Assembly: GCF_014647795.1 (NCBI RefSeq)
Contig: NZ_BMPW01000003.1
Location: forward strand, 310,001 to 374,000
DNA: 64,000 nucleotides
Source of the DNA: Actinoplanes campanulatus
Lineage (GTDB): Bacteria > Actinomycetota > Actinomycetes > Mycobacteriales > Micromonosporaceae
Direction of reading: 5' to 3'
Each line of letters starts with the position of its first letter. Position 1 is the stretch's first letter. Below are positions 42,182 to 52,757 of the stretch, one piece after another. Both the position numbers and the translations under genes were made by a program. The notes below the pieces were generated by a model. It was not told the origin of the DNA. It saw nothing but the letters and a program-made list of their open reading frames with translations, and did no database searches.

Positions 42182-43408
42182 TCAGAAGGTGAACTCGCCG
42201 CCGTAGTCACGGGTGTGGTCGCGGTAGATCGTGTGGTAGTGGATCTGATCCTGGACGACCACGCCGTTCTGGCAGACGAACTCCACCCAGACGCTCGGCC
42301 CGTCGATGCGCACGTAGTCGGCGTGGTTGGTCAGCGAGGTGCCGCCGGACCAGCCGATGTAGGTCTGGTCGATCTGCGACTCGTAGATCTTCATCAGCTC
42401 CGCGGCGGTGGCGTCGTCGGCGCCCGCGACCCAGGGCGCGACGGCGGCCAGGACCAGCTTCTTCTGCCCGGCGGTGAGCGACCCGGCGGACAGGCCCTCC
42501 TTCTTCGCCGGGAACTCGCCGTCCTCGCCCGGACCGAGCAGCACGTCGGTGAACGTCTTCGCCAGCTTCGCCTTGCCACGCTCGGTCTCGGTGAGGCTGC
42601 TGAGCATGGTGACCAGGCCGGTCCTCATGTCGTACAGCGGCGCGTGCCGGATGTTCGCGGGGTCGGTCCAGGTGATCGGCTCGACGCCGACGAAGTACGG
42701 CGACGCCCCGGCCACCTCTCCGTTCTTGTACGACATGTGCACCGCGAGGTGGTGGCCGCCGAAGCTGATCATCCAGGCCCCGGTGGTGCTGGGCGCGCCG
42801 AGGAACGCCAGGAAGTAGTTGCCGGAGGAGTAGGCGGTGTCCGCGCCGCCGGGCGGGCCACCACTCGGCATCTCACCGGGCGGGCCGCCGCCCGGCACGC
42901 CACCACTGGGCGTCCCACTGGGCATCCCGCTGGGCGGGCCCCCGGTCGGCATGGCCGGACGGGCACTGCCGATCGCGCCCCTGGCCTGGAGGAGGGCGAG
43001 CTGGTCGTCGGCGGCCATGATCTGCTCGACCCGCTCGTAGCCGCTGCCGGGCCGTGTCCCGAGCGCCGTCTTCAGCACGCTCCTGGCGGCGGCCTGCTCC
43101 TCGATGTCCAGGTCACCGAACCGGATGCCGGGCCGGCAGGACGAGCCGCACGGCAGGTTCGACCACAGGGTCGCGTTGGCCTCGGACAGCTCCAGCTGGG
43201 TGAGCGCCTTCTCGTCGGCGTCGAGGGTGGCGAGGAACGCCTCGGCCGCCTGGACCACCCCGGCGACCGATTTCTCGTACGACCTGACGATGGCCACCGC
43301 CGCCGAGACGGACTTCTCGGTCGACGGCTCCTGGTCCGCCGGCCCGCCGCAGCCGGCGGACGCGAGCATGAGAAGCACGCCGGCGAGGGGCAACCACCGA
43401 TTTCTCAC
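42182..43408 (-). CDS. DUF3500-family lipoprotein
   Basis: A 408-residue exported protein. The signal peptide ends in a lipobox with Cys20 (LASAGCGGP). A Gly/Pro/Met-rich linker of about 35 residues (near 150-185; PSGTPSGGVPGGGPP) separates a helical N-terminal part from the DUF3500 domain. That domain has FLAFLGAPSTTGAWMISFGGHHLAVHM, YFVGVEPITW and WVEFVCQNGVVVQDQIHYHTIYRDHTRDYGG; the HH, HYH and DH runs could bind metal. Function of the family is unknown. The GTG at 43408 has GGGAG seven bases ahead. It stands alone, convergent with the pknG locus. Confidence 0.85.
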   Translation of the reverse strand: MRNRWLPLAGVLLMLASAGCGGPADQEPSTEKSVSAAVAIVRSYEKSVAGVVQAAEAFLATLDADEKALTQLELSEANATLWSNLPCGSSCRPGIRFGDLDIEEQAAARSVLKTALGTRPGSGYERVEQIMAADDQLALLQARGAIGSARPAMPTGGPPSGMPSGTPSGGVPGGGPPGEMPSGGPPGGADTAYSSGNYFLAFLGAPSTTGAWMISFGGHHLAVHMSYKNGEVAGASPYFVGVEPITWTDPANIRHAPLYDMRTGLVTMLSSLTETERGKAKLAKTFTDVLLGPGEDGEFPAKKEGLSAGSLTAGQKKLVLAAVAPWVAGADDATAAELMKIYESQIDQTYIGWSGGTSLTNHADYVRIDGPSVWVEFVCQNGVVVQDQIHYHTIYRDHTRDYGGEFTF

Positions 43409-43446
43409 GATCCGCTCCCTGATGAAGATCCGTCCGGATCATCACG

Positions 43447-44226
43447 CTAGCGAGCGTTGAGCACCTTCAAGGCGTTATCAACCAACTCCGCACTCCGGGA
43501 ATACAGTGCCGCCCCCGGCCCCGGCCGGGTCCGCCCGTCCAGCCCCCGGTAGTCGCCGCCGGCCTCGGTCACGATCAGCGAGGTGGCCGCGAAGTCCCAG
43601 ATCTGGCCACCGGTCTGCACCGCCAGATCCAGTTCGCCCCGGGCCACCAGGAGCGCCGGCTGCACCGCCCACCCACGCTCGTCGGCCGCCTCGATGAGAG
43701 GCGCGACCGTGTCGCGTCCCCAGTCCGGCACCACGCCGAGCCGGCTCCCGGCCAGCTCCACCGGCCCGGCGCTGGCGACCCGGATCCGGTCTCCGCCGAG
43801 GATCCGGCCGTCCTGGATCCGGCCCTCCCAGGCGCCGCCGCCGCGTTCGGCCCACCAGATCCGCCCCTGGGCCGGGACCGCCGCGACGCCGACGCTGATC
43901 TCGCCCCGCTCCTCGAGGGCGATCAGCACGAGCCACCGGTCGTCGCCCTCGACGAAGAGATGGGTGCCGTCGATCGGGTCGATGATCCAGCGGCGGCCCT
44001 CGGCGCCGGCGGTCTCGCCGTGCTCCTCGCCGAGGATCGCGTCCCCCGGCCGGACGGCGGCGAGGACCTCCCGGATCCGGACCTCGACGGCCCGGTCGGC
44101 GGCGGTCACCACCGACCCGTCGGCCTTGACCTCACGCGGCAGCCCGGCGAGGGCCGCGAAGTGCCGGAGGCCTTCGGCGGCACCGGCCAGGGCGGCGTCC
44201 TGGGCGAGTCTCAGATCATCAGCCAC
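43447..44226 (-). CDS. Inositol-monophosphatase-family phosphatase (HisN/ImpA-like)
   Basis: A 259-residue metal-dependent phosphatase. Metal-binding motifs are AILGEEHGE (Glu pair), WIIDPIDGTHLFV (Asp-Pro-Ile-Asp-Gly) and IWDFAATSLIVTEAGG, all complete. Length matches actinobacterial histidinol-phosphatase and inositol-monophosphatase enzymes, which are hard to tell apart by sequence. No other his gene is near. The GTG at 44226 (VADDLRLAQD) starts just before the first domain helix; a longer reading to 44301 would run through the divergent promoter. It diverges from a TetR gene across 74 bases holding an inverted repeat. Confidence 0.9.
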   Translation of the reverse strand: MADDLRLAQDAALAGAAEGLRHFAALAGLPREVKADGSVVTAADRAVEVRIREVLAAVRPGDAILGEEHGETAGAEGRRWIIDPIDGTHLFVEGDDRWLVLIALEERGEISVGVAAVPAQGRIWWAERGGGAWEGRIQDGRILGGDRIRVASAGPVELAGSRLGVVPDWGRDTVAPLIEAADERGWAVQPALLVARGELDLAVQTGGQIWDFAATSLIVTEAGGDYRGLDGRTRPGPGAALYSRSAELVDNALKVLNAR

Positions 44227-44260
44227 GCACCCATCCTGCCCGCGGCACCCCGAGGGGTTG

Positions 44261-44286
44261 TCCCATGTAACGAGAACGTCATGGGA
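44261..44286. promoter_or_regulatory. Inverted repeat upstream of tetR
   Basis: Perfect 7-bp arms TCCCATG (44261-44267) and CATGGGA (44280-44286) separated by 12 bases. It lies 14 bases before the TetR start and 34 bases before the divergent phosphatase start, a typical place for a TetR operator. Confidence 0.5.
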
Positions 44287-44300
44287 ATCTTGAAGTAACA

Positions 44301-44974
44301 ATGCGTACTCAGATGGACCGGATCACCGACGGAGTGATCTTCACCGTGCCGGCCGGCCTGCCCCGGGGCCGGCACGTGCTGGCCCGTGAGCAGGTGGTGG
44401 CCGCCCAGCGGGAGCGGATGATGATCGCCGCCACCGAGCTGTTGGCGGCCGGGGGCTACCGGGGCTTCGGGGTGCGCGAGATCTGCGCCCGGGCCGCGGT
44501 GTCGAGGGCGGCGTTCTACGAGTGCTTCGCCGACAAGGACGCCTGCGTGCACGCCGCCTACGACCGGTTCATCGCGGTGTTCCTGGCCCGGCTGACGGTG
44601 GCGGCGAACCGGGGCGAGGACTGGCCCGGTTGCGTGCGCGAGTTCGTGGCCGCCTACCTGGGCACCCTCGAGAGCGACCTGGTGGCGGCCCGCGCGTTCG
44701 GGGTGGAGATGGACGCGCTGGGCCGGGCGGCCCGCGACCGGCGGCGCGCCGCGCTCACCCACCTGGCCGGGTTCATCCGCGAGCTGCGGGAACGGCGGTT
44801 CCCCGGCACGATCGGGGACACCCCGCTGAGCGCCTATGTCGGGGCGATCTACGCGCTGCGGCAGATCGCGTCGGACGCCCTCGACGCCGAACCCGTACCC
44901 GGCCTGTCGGCCCTGGTCCCGGAACTGTCCACCTGGCTGTGCCGGATGGTGCAGAGCCCAGCAGAGGAGAGAGT

Positions 44975-44978
<4 letters not shown>
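44301..44978 (+). CDS. TetR-family transcriptional regulator
   Basis: A 225-residue regulator. The helix-turn-helix domain spans about 36-85 (RERMMIAATELLAAGGYRGFG; ICARAAVSRAAFYECFADKDA), and the C-terminal ligand-binding domain is all helical. It is coupled to the following acyl-CoA ligase by a GTGA overlap, so it probably represses its own operon in response to an acyl-CoA or fatty acid, like other TetR proteins of lipid metabolism. The ATG at 44301 lacks a clear ribosome site; ATG at 44313 is an alternative. An inverted repeat directly upstream is a candidate operator. Confidence 0.92.
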
Positions 44979-46654
<1,676 letters not shown>

Positions 46655-46663
46655 GGTCCGATC

Positions 46664-47044
46664 ATGCATCGCAGCCGCCTTTTCGGAATCTTCATGGACA
46701 CGCCGGCCGATCAGGCGCCCGCCGCCGCCGCGTTCTGGGGCGGCGTGTTCGGGGTCGCCGCCCAGCCGGTCCCCGGGGAGGAGGAGTTCACCGCGCTCGC
46801 CGGCGCGTTCCCCGGCCTGGCCGTGGACGTGCAGGCGATCGGTGGCGAGCCCCGTTACCACGTCGACATCGAGACCGACGACGTGCCGGCCGAGACCGCC
46901 CGGCTGACCGGGCTCGGCGCCACCATGGTCGCCGACCACGGCGGCCACAAGACGCTGCGGGGGCCGGGCGGTCACCTGCTCTGTGTGGTGCCGGTTCAGA
47001 GCCCGCCCGGCCTGTTCGACGCAGAGGCCCGGACCTGGGCGTGA
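46664..47044 (+). CDS. Small VOC-family (glyoxalase-like) protein
   Basis: A 126-residue single VOC module. FGIFMDTPADQAPAAAAFWGGVFG is the typical first strand-helix, YHVDIETDDVPAETARLTGLGA the second half, and GHLLCVVPVQ the last strand. Metal ligands are not all evident, so it may not be an enzyme. It starts 9 bases after the acyl-CoA ligase stop and may belong to the same transcript. Function unknown. Confidence 0.78.
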   Translation: MHRSRLFGIFMDTPADQAPAAAAFWGGVFGVAAQPVPGEEEFTALAGAFPGLAVDVQAIGGEPRYHVDIETDDVPAETARLTGLGATMVADHGGHKTLRGPGGHLLCVVPVQSPPGLFDAEARTWA

Positions 47045-47131
47045 CCTGGGCCGCACCCGGCCCGGCCTGCACCTATACCGGTTGCGCGATCACATAGGGT
47101 TTTGGATGCGTCGATCCATGGGGGAATCAAC

Positions 47132-47914
47132 ATGTCGCCATCTCGCCCTGCCCTGCTCGCTCTCGCCACCGTCGCGCTGGCCGCCGGGTGCACCACCCCG
47201 GCCGTCGAGCGGGCGTCCGCGCCCGCGTCCACGCCGGGCACCGAGTCCACGTCGGCCGCCGCCGCGCCGAGCCCGACCGGAGCCCCGGCCCGCGATCAGC
47301 TGCTCGCGGCGCTGGAGAAGTCCCGTAAGAGCACCTACCGGTTCAGCGTGACCGGTGACGTGCCGGACAAGCAGAAGGTCGCCGGCTCCGGGACGTTCGA
47401 CCCGAAGGCCAAGCGCCTCAGCGTCAAGTACAAGATCACCGGCAAGGAGGCCGACCAGTCCCAGCGGATCGTGGTCGGCACCGACCTGTACTCGCGAGAG
47501 AAGAGCAACGAGACCTGGGTGCACCTCGACCTGAAGCGGATCAAGAAGGACTCGCTGTACTGGTTCGACATGACCGACCCGACCGGCCTGTCCCGGTTCA
47601 CCTCGTCGGTCGACCAGGTCCGCAGCACCGGGCCGAACGCGTTCGCCGGCACCCTCGACATCGAGGGCGACAAGTTCAACGACGGCTTCCTGCCGGTCGG
47701 CACCCCGGCCATCTCGGTCTGGTTCGGCGGCAACGCCCAGTTCACCGCGACCACCGACCCGGCCGGCTGGGTCACCTCCATCGGCGTGACGCTGCGCGAC
47801 AGCGACGGCGCGCTGACGATGACCACCCGGCTCAGCGGCCACGGCAAGCCGTCCGGGGTGAAGAAGCCGTCCAACTACGGCGAGGCCTGGGACTTCTACT
47901 ACGACAAGAAGTAG
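47132..47914 (+). CDS. LppX/LprG-like lipoprotein
   Basis: A 260-residue lipoprotein. The signal peptide ends in a lipobox with Cys20 (ALAAGCTTP), then an Ala/Ser/Thr-rich linker to about 55. The rest is a beta-rich domain (YRFSVTGDVPDKQKVAGSGTFDPK; SQRIVVGTDLYSREKSNETWVHLDL; PTGLSRFTSSVDQVR) like LppX/LprAFG-type proteins that carry lipids across the wall. Lipid carriage is inferred. The ATG at 47132 has GGGGGA seven bases ahead and was chosen over a TTG at 47102. Convergent with the STAS gene. Confidence 0.85.
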   Translation: MSPSRPALLALATVALAAGCTTPAVERASAPASTPGTESTSAAAAPSPTGAPARDQLLAALEKSRKSTYRFSVTGDVPDKQKVAGSGTFDPKAKRLSVKYKITGKEADQSQRIVVGTDLYSREKSNETWVHLDLKRIKKDSLYWFDMTDPTGLSRFTSSVDQVRSTGPNAFAGTLDIEGDKFNDGFLPVGTPAISVWFGGNAQFTATTDPAGWVTSIGVTLRDSDGALTMTTRLSGHGKPSGVKKPSNYGEAWDFYYDKK

Positions 47915-47923
47915 CGGCCGCGG

Positions 47924-48256
47924 TCACATGTCGAAGAGGTCGGCGGCCCGGGTGGCGCGCAGCAGCCATCGCAGGTGCGGCTGCGGATCGTGCAGGTGGC
48001 AGGTCGCCTGCCGGGCCTCCGCCACCCGCCGGGCCGCCACCAGCATCCGCAACCCGGCCGCGTCGCAGAAGTCCACCCCGGCCACGTCGATGTGGATCTG
48101 CCGGACCGGGTCGCCGAACCCGATAAGGTCGTGCACCCGGGTCAGGTCGTAGAGCTGAGTCTGCAACGCCTCCACCGACATGGCGTCCAGGCTGCCCTGG
48201 AGGGTGATCAGCAGGCGGTCGCCCTGCCGGCTGCCGGCGATCCGCGTCCCGGTCAC
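47924..48256 (-). CDS. STAS-domain protein (anti-anti-sigma-like)
   Basis: A 110-residue single STAS domain (DRLLITLQGSLDAMSVEALQTQL; IHIDVAGVDFCDAAGLRMLVAARR). In regulatory anti-anti-sigma factors the turn before the helix reads DSSG, with the phosphorylated Ser; here it reads DAAG, so normal switching by phosphorylation is not possible. The GTG at 48256 overlaps the stop of the upstream ATPase gene. With that ATPase it forms a partner-switch-like pair, perhaps locked in one state. No sigma factor gene is near. Confidence 0.88.
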   Translation of the reverse strand: MTGTRIAGSRQGDRLLITLQGSLDAMSVEALQTQLYDLTRVHDLIGFGDPVRQIHIDVAGVDFCDAAGLRMLVAARRVAEARQATCHLHDPQPHLRWLLRATRAADLFDM

Positions 48257-49083
48257 GACGGCGCCTCCGGGCGGGACCGGATGATCGCCCAGACCAGCTT
48301 GCCGCCGCGTGCCGGCAGGGCGCCCCACGCCGACGCCGCCGACCCGACGATCCGCAGCCCCAGGCCCCGGTCGACCAGCGACGGACCGAGCGGGCCGGGC
48401 ACCGGATCACAGACCCGGGGCAGCACCAGGTCACCGTCGTAGACGGCCAGGTGCAGCGCGGCCGCCGGCCCGGAGCCACGCGACGACACCACCACCTCGA
48501 TGTCGGTGCCGGCGTGCTCGGCCGCGTTCACCACCAGCTCGGAGATCACCAGGCGGGCCCGCTCGCACAGGTGGCCCAGGCCCCAGCCGGCGCAGGCGTC
48601 GGTGACCAGGGACCGGGCCTGCACCGCGGCCGCCGGGTCCGGGGGCAGGGCCAGGTGCAGCCGGTCCGGCAGCGCGTTCCGGCCGGCCAGTGCGGCCCGG
48701 GCCTGCGACACGGTCGCGTACAGCACCAGCCAGTCCCGGGCGCCGAGACGCCGCAGCCGCCGGGCCACCGGCGCGTTCGCCGGCACGCAGACGGCGACCG
48801 CGACCGGCGGTTGCAGGGCGGCCCCCTGGGCGCACGCGGTCAACCACAGCGGCGCGCTCACCGCGTGCGGGTCACGCAGCCGGTGCAGGTCCACGATCAC
48901 CCCGGTCGGGTGCTCGGCCAGGCATTTGTCCAGCACGGTACGGGCCTGCACCGACCGTCGCCGGTCCCAGCCGCCCCACACGGACAGCTCGATGACCGCG
49001 GTGTCCGCGTCGATGACGGCCAGCACCGAATCCGCCACCGCATCACCGGACCACCCGATCAGGTGCGGTGAGCCCGCGCTCAT
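48253..49083 (-). CDS. STAS-like domain fused to HATPase anti-sigma kinase domain
   Basis: A 276-residue protein. Residues 1-130 look like a STAS-type fold (AVIELSVWGGWDRRRSVQ; GVIVDLHRLRDPHAVSAPLWL), and 150-270 is a GHKL ATPase of the RsbW/SpoIIAB type with LVISELVVNAAEHAGTDIEV (N-box) and DRGLGLRIVG (G2-box). Such kinases bind a sigma factor or phosphorylate a STAS partner. The next gene encodes a STAS protein, coupled by GTGA. The fused N-terminal domain is unusual and may sense or self-regulate. The ATG at 49083 begins MSAGSPHLIGW. Confidence 0.87.
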   Translation of the reverse strand: MSAGSPHLIGWSGDAVADSVLAVIDADTAVIELSVWGGWDRRRSVQARTVLDKCLAEHPTGVIVDLHRLRDPHAVSAPLWLTACAQGAALQPPVAVAVCVPANAPVARRLRRLGARDWLVLYATVSQARAALAGRNALPDRLHLALPPDPAAAVQARSLVTDACAGWGLGHLCERARLVISELVVNAAEHAGTDIEVVVSSRGSGPAAALHLAVYDGDLVLPRVCDPVPGPLGPSLVDRGLGLRIVGSAASAWGALPARGGKLVWAIIRSRPEAPS

Positions 49084-49181
49084 ACCCTCTTCTCCCGGAA
49101 ATCAGCAACATCGATGCCGCCGCCGCAATTCTTGGATTATCCGGGAGATACCGTCAACGGTGATTCACCATCCGCCACGAT

Positions 49182-51935
49182 CTACAGGGCGCTCTGCAGA
49201 GCCAGCACCCCCCGGTTGACCGCGCTGATCGCCTTGCGGGCCGTCTCCCGCACGCTCGGCGAGGCGGCGGACGCGTCCTTCACCTGGCCGAGCAGGTCGA
49301 GCACCTGGCGGGCCCACCGGACGAAATCGCCGGCCGGCATGTCGGCGTCGTAGTGGCCGCTGGCCAGCACCCGGGCCAGCGGCTCACCCCGGGCCCAGCG
49401 GTACATCGGCCAGACGAAGCCGGCGTCGGGCTCGCGGGTCAGCGACAGCCCGTGCTCCGACTCGTCGGCCGCGATCTCGCCCCACAGCTTGGCGCAGGCG
49501 TCGACGGCGCCGCTGACCGGGCCCTTCGGCACCGAGGCGCGGTCCTCGCCCTCACGGCGGGACTCGTAGAGCACCATCGACACGGCCGCGGCCAGCTCGT
49601 CGGGGGCCAGCCCCTCCCACACGTCCTGGCGCAGGCACTCGGCGACCAGCAGGTCGGCCTCCGACCAGATCCGGCCGAGCATCCGGCCGGCCTCGGTCAC
49701 CTCACCGTCGGAGGAGAGGTAGCCGCGGGCGGTCAGGACGGCGCAGACCTGGTCGAACGTCCGGGCGAGCGAGCCGGTGCGCCCGGACACCTTGGCCCGC
49801 AACGTCTCGGTGTCGCGGTGCAGACGGTGCCGCCGCTCGGCCCAGCGGGCGTGGTCCTCCCGCTCCGGGCAGGCGTGGCAGGGGTGCTGCCGCATCCTCA
49901 CCTTGAGCAGGGCGATCTCCGCGTCCTCACCCGGGTTGGCGCGGCCGCGGCCGGCCCGGCGACGGTCCGGATGCCGGTCCAGCCCGGTGGCGCTGACCTG
50001 GGCGGCCAGATCCCGGCGGGCGCCCGGCGAGCGGTGGTTGAAGTTCTTCGGCACCCGCACCCGGGCCAGCACCTCGACCTGCCCGCCGAAGTCGCCGGGG
50101 CTGACCCGGCCGGCCCACCGGTCCTGGGTGAGCACCAGTGGCCGGGGCTCCCCGAACCCGCCGGTCGCCGGCTCGACGACCACGGCCAGCCCGGCCCGGC
50201 GGCCCTGCGGCACCCGGATAACGTCACCGGTCCGCAGCCGCTCCAGCGAGTCGACGGCCGCCGACCGGCGCTGCTGGACGCCCTGGCGCGACAGCGACTT
50301 CTCCCGGTCGGCGATGGCCACCCGGATCCCGAAATACTCGTCGAAGTCGCCGTGATGGCAGGCGGCGTCCTCGGCATACGTCTCCATGGTCTCGACGTTG
50401 CGCTGCACCTGCCGGGCCAGGCCGACCACCGACCGGTCCGCCTGGAACTGGGCGAACGACGACTCCAGCAGCTCCCGGGACTTCTCCGCGCCGACCGAGC
50501 CGACCAGGTTGACCGCCATGTTGTACGACGGCCGGAACGACGACCGCAACGGATAGGTCCGCGTGGAGGCGAGCCCGGCCACGTGCCGCGGGTCCACCTC
50601 GGGGCTCCACAGCACCACCGCGTGGCCCTCGACGTCGATGCCGCGGCGCCCGGCCCGGCCGGTCAACTGCGTGTACTCCCCCGGGGTGAGGTCGACGTGC
50701 GCCTCGCCGTTGAACTTGACCAGGCGCTCCAGCACCACGCAGCGGGCCGGCATGTTGATGCCCAGCGCCAGCGTCTCGGTGGCGAACACCGCCTTGACCA
50801 GGCCCTTGACGAAGCACTCCTCGACCGCCTCCTTGAAGGCGGGAAGCATGCCGGCGTGGTGGGCGGCGACGCCGCGCTCCAGGCCGTCGAGCCACTCCCA
50901 GTAGCCCAGGACCGACAGGTCCTCGGACGGGATGGCGGCCACCTTGGCCGACACGATCCGGCGGATCTCGGCCCGCTCCTCCGGGTCGGTGAGCCGCAGC
51001 CCGGCGTCGAGGCACTGCTTGACCGCCGCGTCACAGCCGGCCCGGCTGAAGATGAACAGGATCGCCGGCAGCAGGCCGCCCCGCTCCAGGCGGTCGACCA
51101 CCTCGGCCCGGGGCGGTGGCTGCCAGCGCTTGCCGCGCCCGCCCCGCCAGCCGCTGCTCGCCCGGTCGGTGAACTCGAGCCGGCGGTCCATCTCCCGGGT
51201 GTAGCGCAGCAGCTCGGGATGCACGTCGTGCTTGCGGGCCGCGTCGGCGTCGTGGAACAGGTCGAACATCCGTCGGCCGACCAGCATGTGCTGCCAGAGC
51301 GGCACCGGCCGGTGCTCGCTGACCACCACCTCGGTCTGCCCCCGGACGGTGACCAGCCAGTCGGCGAACTCCTCGTAGTTGCTGACCGTCGCGGACAGCG
51401 AGACCAGGGTGACCGACACCGGGAGGTGGATGATCACCTCTTCCCAGACGGCGCCCCGGAACCGGTCGGCGAGGTAGTGCACCTCGTCCATCACCACATA
51501 GGCCAGATTGCGCAGCTGGTCGGAGCCGGAGTAGAGCATGTTGCGCAGCACCTCGGTGGTCATCACCACCACCGGGGCGTCCCCGTTGATCGCGTTGTCG
51601 CCGGTCAGCAGGCCGACCTTGTCGGCGCCGTAGCGGGCCACGAGATCGTGGTATTTCTGATTGGACAGCGCCTTGATCGGCGTGGTGTAGAAGCACTTGC
51701 GCTCCCCCGAGCGCAGGGCCAGATGCACCGCGAACTCGCCGACCACGGTCTTGCCGGCGCCGGTCGGAGCGCAGACCAGGACCCCGCTGCCGCGCTCCAG
51801 CACCTCGCAGGACTCGCGCTGGAAGTCGTCCAGGTCGAAGCCGACGTCGAGCATGAAATCCTCGAGGGCCGGATAGGTGGCGACCCGCGCCGCCCGCCGT
51901 CTGGATGCCGCGTAATTCTCGGCGGGACTAGTCAT
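49182..51935 (-). CDS. helY: DEAD/DEAH-box RNA helicase HelY (Ski2-like)
   Basis: A 917-residue SF2 helicase. Motifs: Walker A APTGAGKT near 56-63, TPIKALSNQKY, DEVHYL near 150, SLSATVSNYEEFADWL, and in the second lobe VFATETLALGINMPARCVV and YTQLTGRAGRRGID. The C-terminal part has a Cys-containing HPCHACPERE and the DSHCT domain typical of Ski2/Mtr4. Actinobacterial HelY is thought to work in RNA turnover. It sits at the start of the tat-paf-proteasome block in the usual actinobacterial order and diverges from the HAD gene. Confidence 0.95.
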   Translation of the reverse strand: MTSPAENYAASRRRAARVATYPALEDFMLDVGFDLDDFQRESCEVLERGSGVLVCAPTGAGKTVVGEFAVHLALRSGERKCFYTTPIKALSNQKYHDLVARYGADKVGLLTGDNAINGDAPVVVMTTEVLRNMLYSGSDQLRNLAYVVMDEVHYLADRFRGAVWEEVIIHLPVSVTLVSLSATVSNYEEFADWLVTVRGQTEVVVSEHRPVPLWQHMLVGRRMFDLFHDADAARKHDVHPELLRYTREMDRRLEFTDRASSGWRGGRGKRWQPPPRAEVVDRLERGGLLPAILFIFSRAGCDAAVKQCLDAGLRLTDPEERAEIRRIVSAKVAAIPSEDLSVLGYWEWLDGLERGVAAHHAGMLPAFKEAVEECFVKGLVKAVFATETLALGINMPARCVVLERLVKFNGEAHVDLTPGEYTQLTGRAGRRGIDVEGHAVVLWSPEVDPRHVAGLASTRTYPLRSSFRPSYNMAVNLVGSVGAEKSRELLESSFAQFQADRSVVGLARQVQRNVETMETYAEDAACHHGDFDEYFGIRVAIADREKSLSRQGVQQRRSAAVDSLERLRTGDVIRVPQGRRAGLAVVVEPATGGFGEPRPLVLTQDRWAGRVSPGDFGGQVEVLARVRVPKNFNHRSPGARRDLAAQVSATGLDRHPDRRRAGRGRANPGEDAEIALLKVRMRQHPCHACPEREDHARWAERRHRLHRDTETLRAKVSGRTGSLARTFDQVCAVLTARGYLSSDGEVTEAGRMLGRIWSEADLLVAECLRQDVWEGLAPDELAAAVSMVLYESRREGEDRASVPKGPVSGAVDACAKLWGEIAADESEHGLSLTREPDAGFVWPMYRWARGEPLARVLASGHYDADMPAGDFVRWARQVLDLLGQVKDASAASPSVRETARKAISAVNRGVLALQSAL

Positions 51936-52022
51936 GACCCAAGGCTAGTTCGTGCGTACGACAATTCGCACCACGGTATAGGGCCGCAAGGTCCGCCGGG
52001 ACCGCTCGGTAAGGTGCACGGC

Positions 52023-52757
52023 GTGCCGCTTGCCTCGAATCCTCCAAACCGTCCGGTGCGGCCCGTCGAGGCCGTGCTCTTCGACTTTCACGGCACACTC
52101 GCCCAGGTGGAGGATCCGCTGACCTGGGTGATCGCCGCGGCCGCCGCGTGCGGGACCGAACTGGACCGGGGCCGGGCGACGGTTCTGGCCGACCGTCTGA
52201 CGACCGCCGGGCGGGCCGGCGGGCCGCTGCCGCACCGGGTGCCGCCGCACCTGGCCGAGCACTGGGCCGACCGCGACCTGTACCCGCACAGTCACCGCGC
52301 CGCCTACACCGGTCTGGCCGCGACCGTCCACACCGACGTGGCGGGGCTCGCGGACGCCCTCTACGAGCGGCTGCTGCTGCCGGAGGGCTGGCTGCCGTAC
52401 CCGGAGACCGAGCCGACGCTGCGCAAACTCCACGAGGCCGGGGTGAAGGTGGCGGTGGTCAGCAACATCGCCTTCGACATCCGGCCGCTGTTCGCCGCCT
52501 GGGGGCTGGACGGGTTCGTCGACGGTTACGCGCTGAGCTACGAGATCGGGCGGATCAAACCCGACCCGATGATCTTCTACCGGGCGTGCGGCCTGCTCGG
52601 CGTCGACCCGGAGCGGGCGCTCATGGTCGGTGACACCCCGGCCGACGCGGGCGCCGTCGATGCGGGGCTGGCCACGCTGGTGCTGCCCGCCGCCGACCCG
52701 GGCCGGCCCAACGGGCTGTCCGCGGTGCTGGCGCTGGCGCTGGCCGGTCAGGCGTAA
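52023..52757 (+). CDS. HAD-superfamily hydrolase
   Basis: A 244-residue HAD phosphatase. Motif I is LFDFHGTLA (nucleophile Asp with His for the more usual acid at +2 region, the second Asp being replaced: DFHGT), motif II VAVVSNIAFD, motif III KPDPMIFYRACG and motif IV MVGDTPADAGAVDAG. The loss of the usual DxD second Asp (here D-F-H) hints at altered chemistry, such as a dehalogenase-like or non-phosphatase role. The GTG at 52023 has AAGG about 9 bases upstream; GTG at 52014 is an alternative. It diverges from helY and its 3' end overlaps a small convergent gene by 10 bases. Confidence 0.88.
   Translation: MPLASNPPNRPVRPVEAVLFDFHGTLAQVEDPLTWVIAAAAACGTELDRGRATVLADRLTTAGRAGGPLPHRVPPHLAEHWADRDLYPHSHRAAYTGLAATVHTDVAGLADALYERLLLPEGWLPYPETEPTLRKLHEAGVKVAVVSNIAFDIRPLFAAWGLDGFVDGYALSYEIGRIKPDPMIFYRACGLLGVDPERALMVGDTPADAGAVDAGLATLVLPAADPGRPNGLSAVLALALAGQA

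Noticed and set aside
49353-52020. Long plus-strand extension upstream of the HAD gene, opposite helY
   Set aside because: It lies antisense to conserved helicase motifs. The HAD domain begins only near 52060, so the start at 52023 is far more likely.
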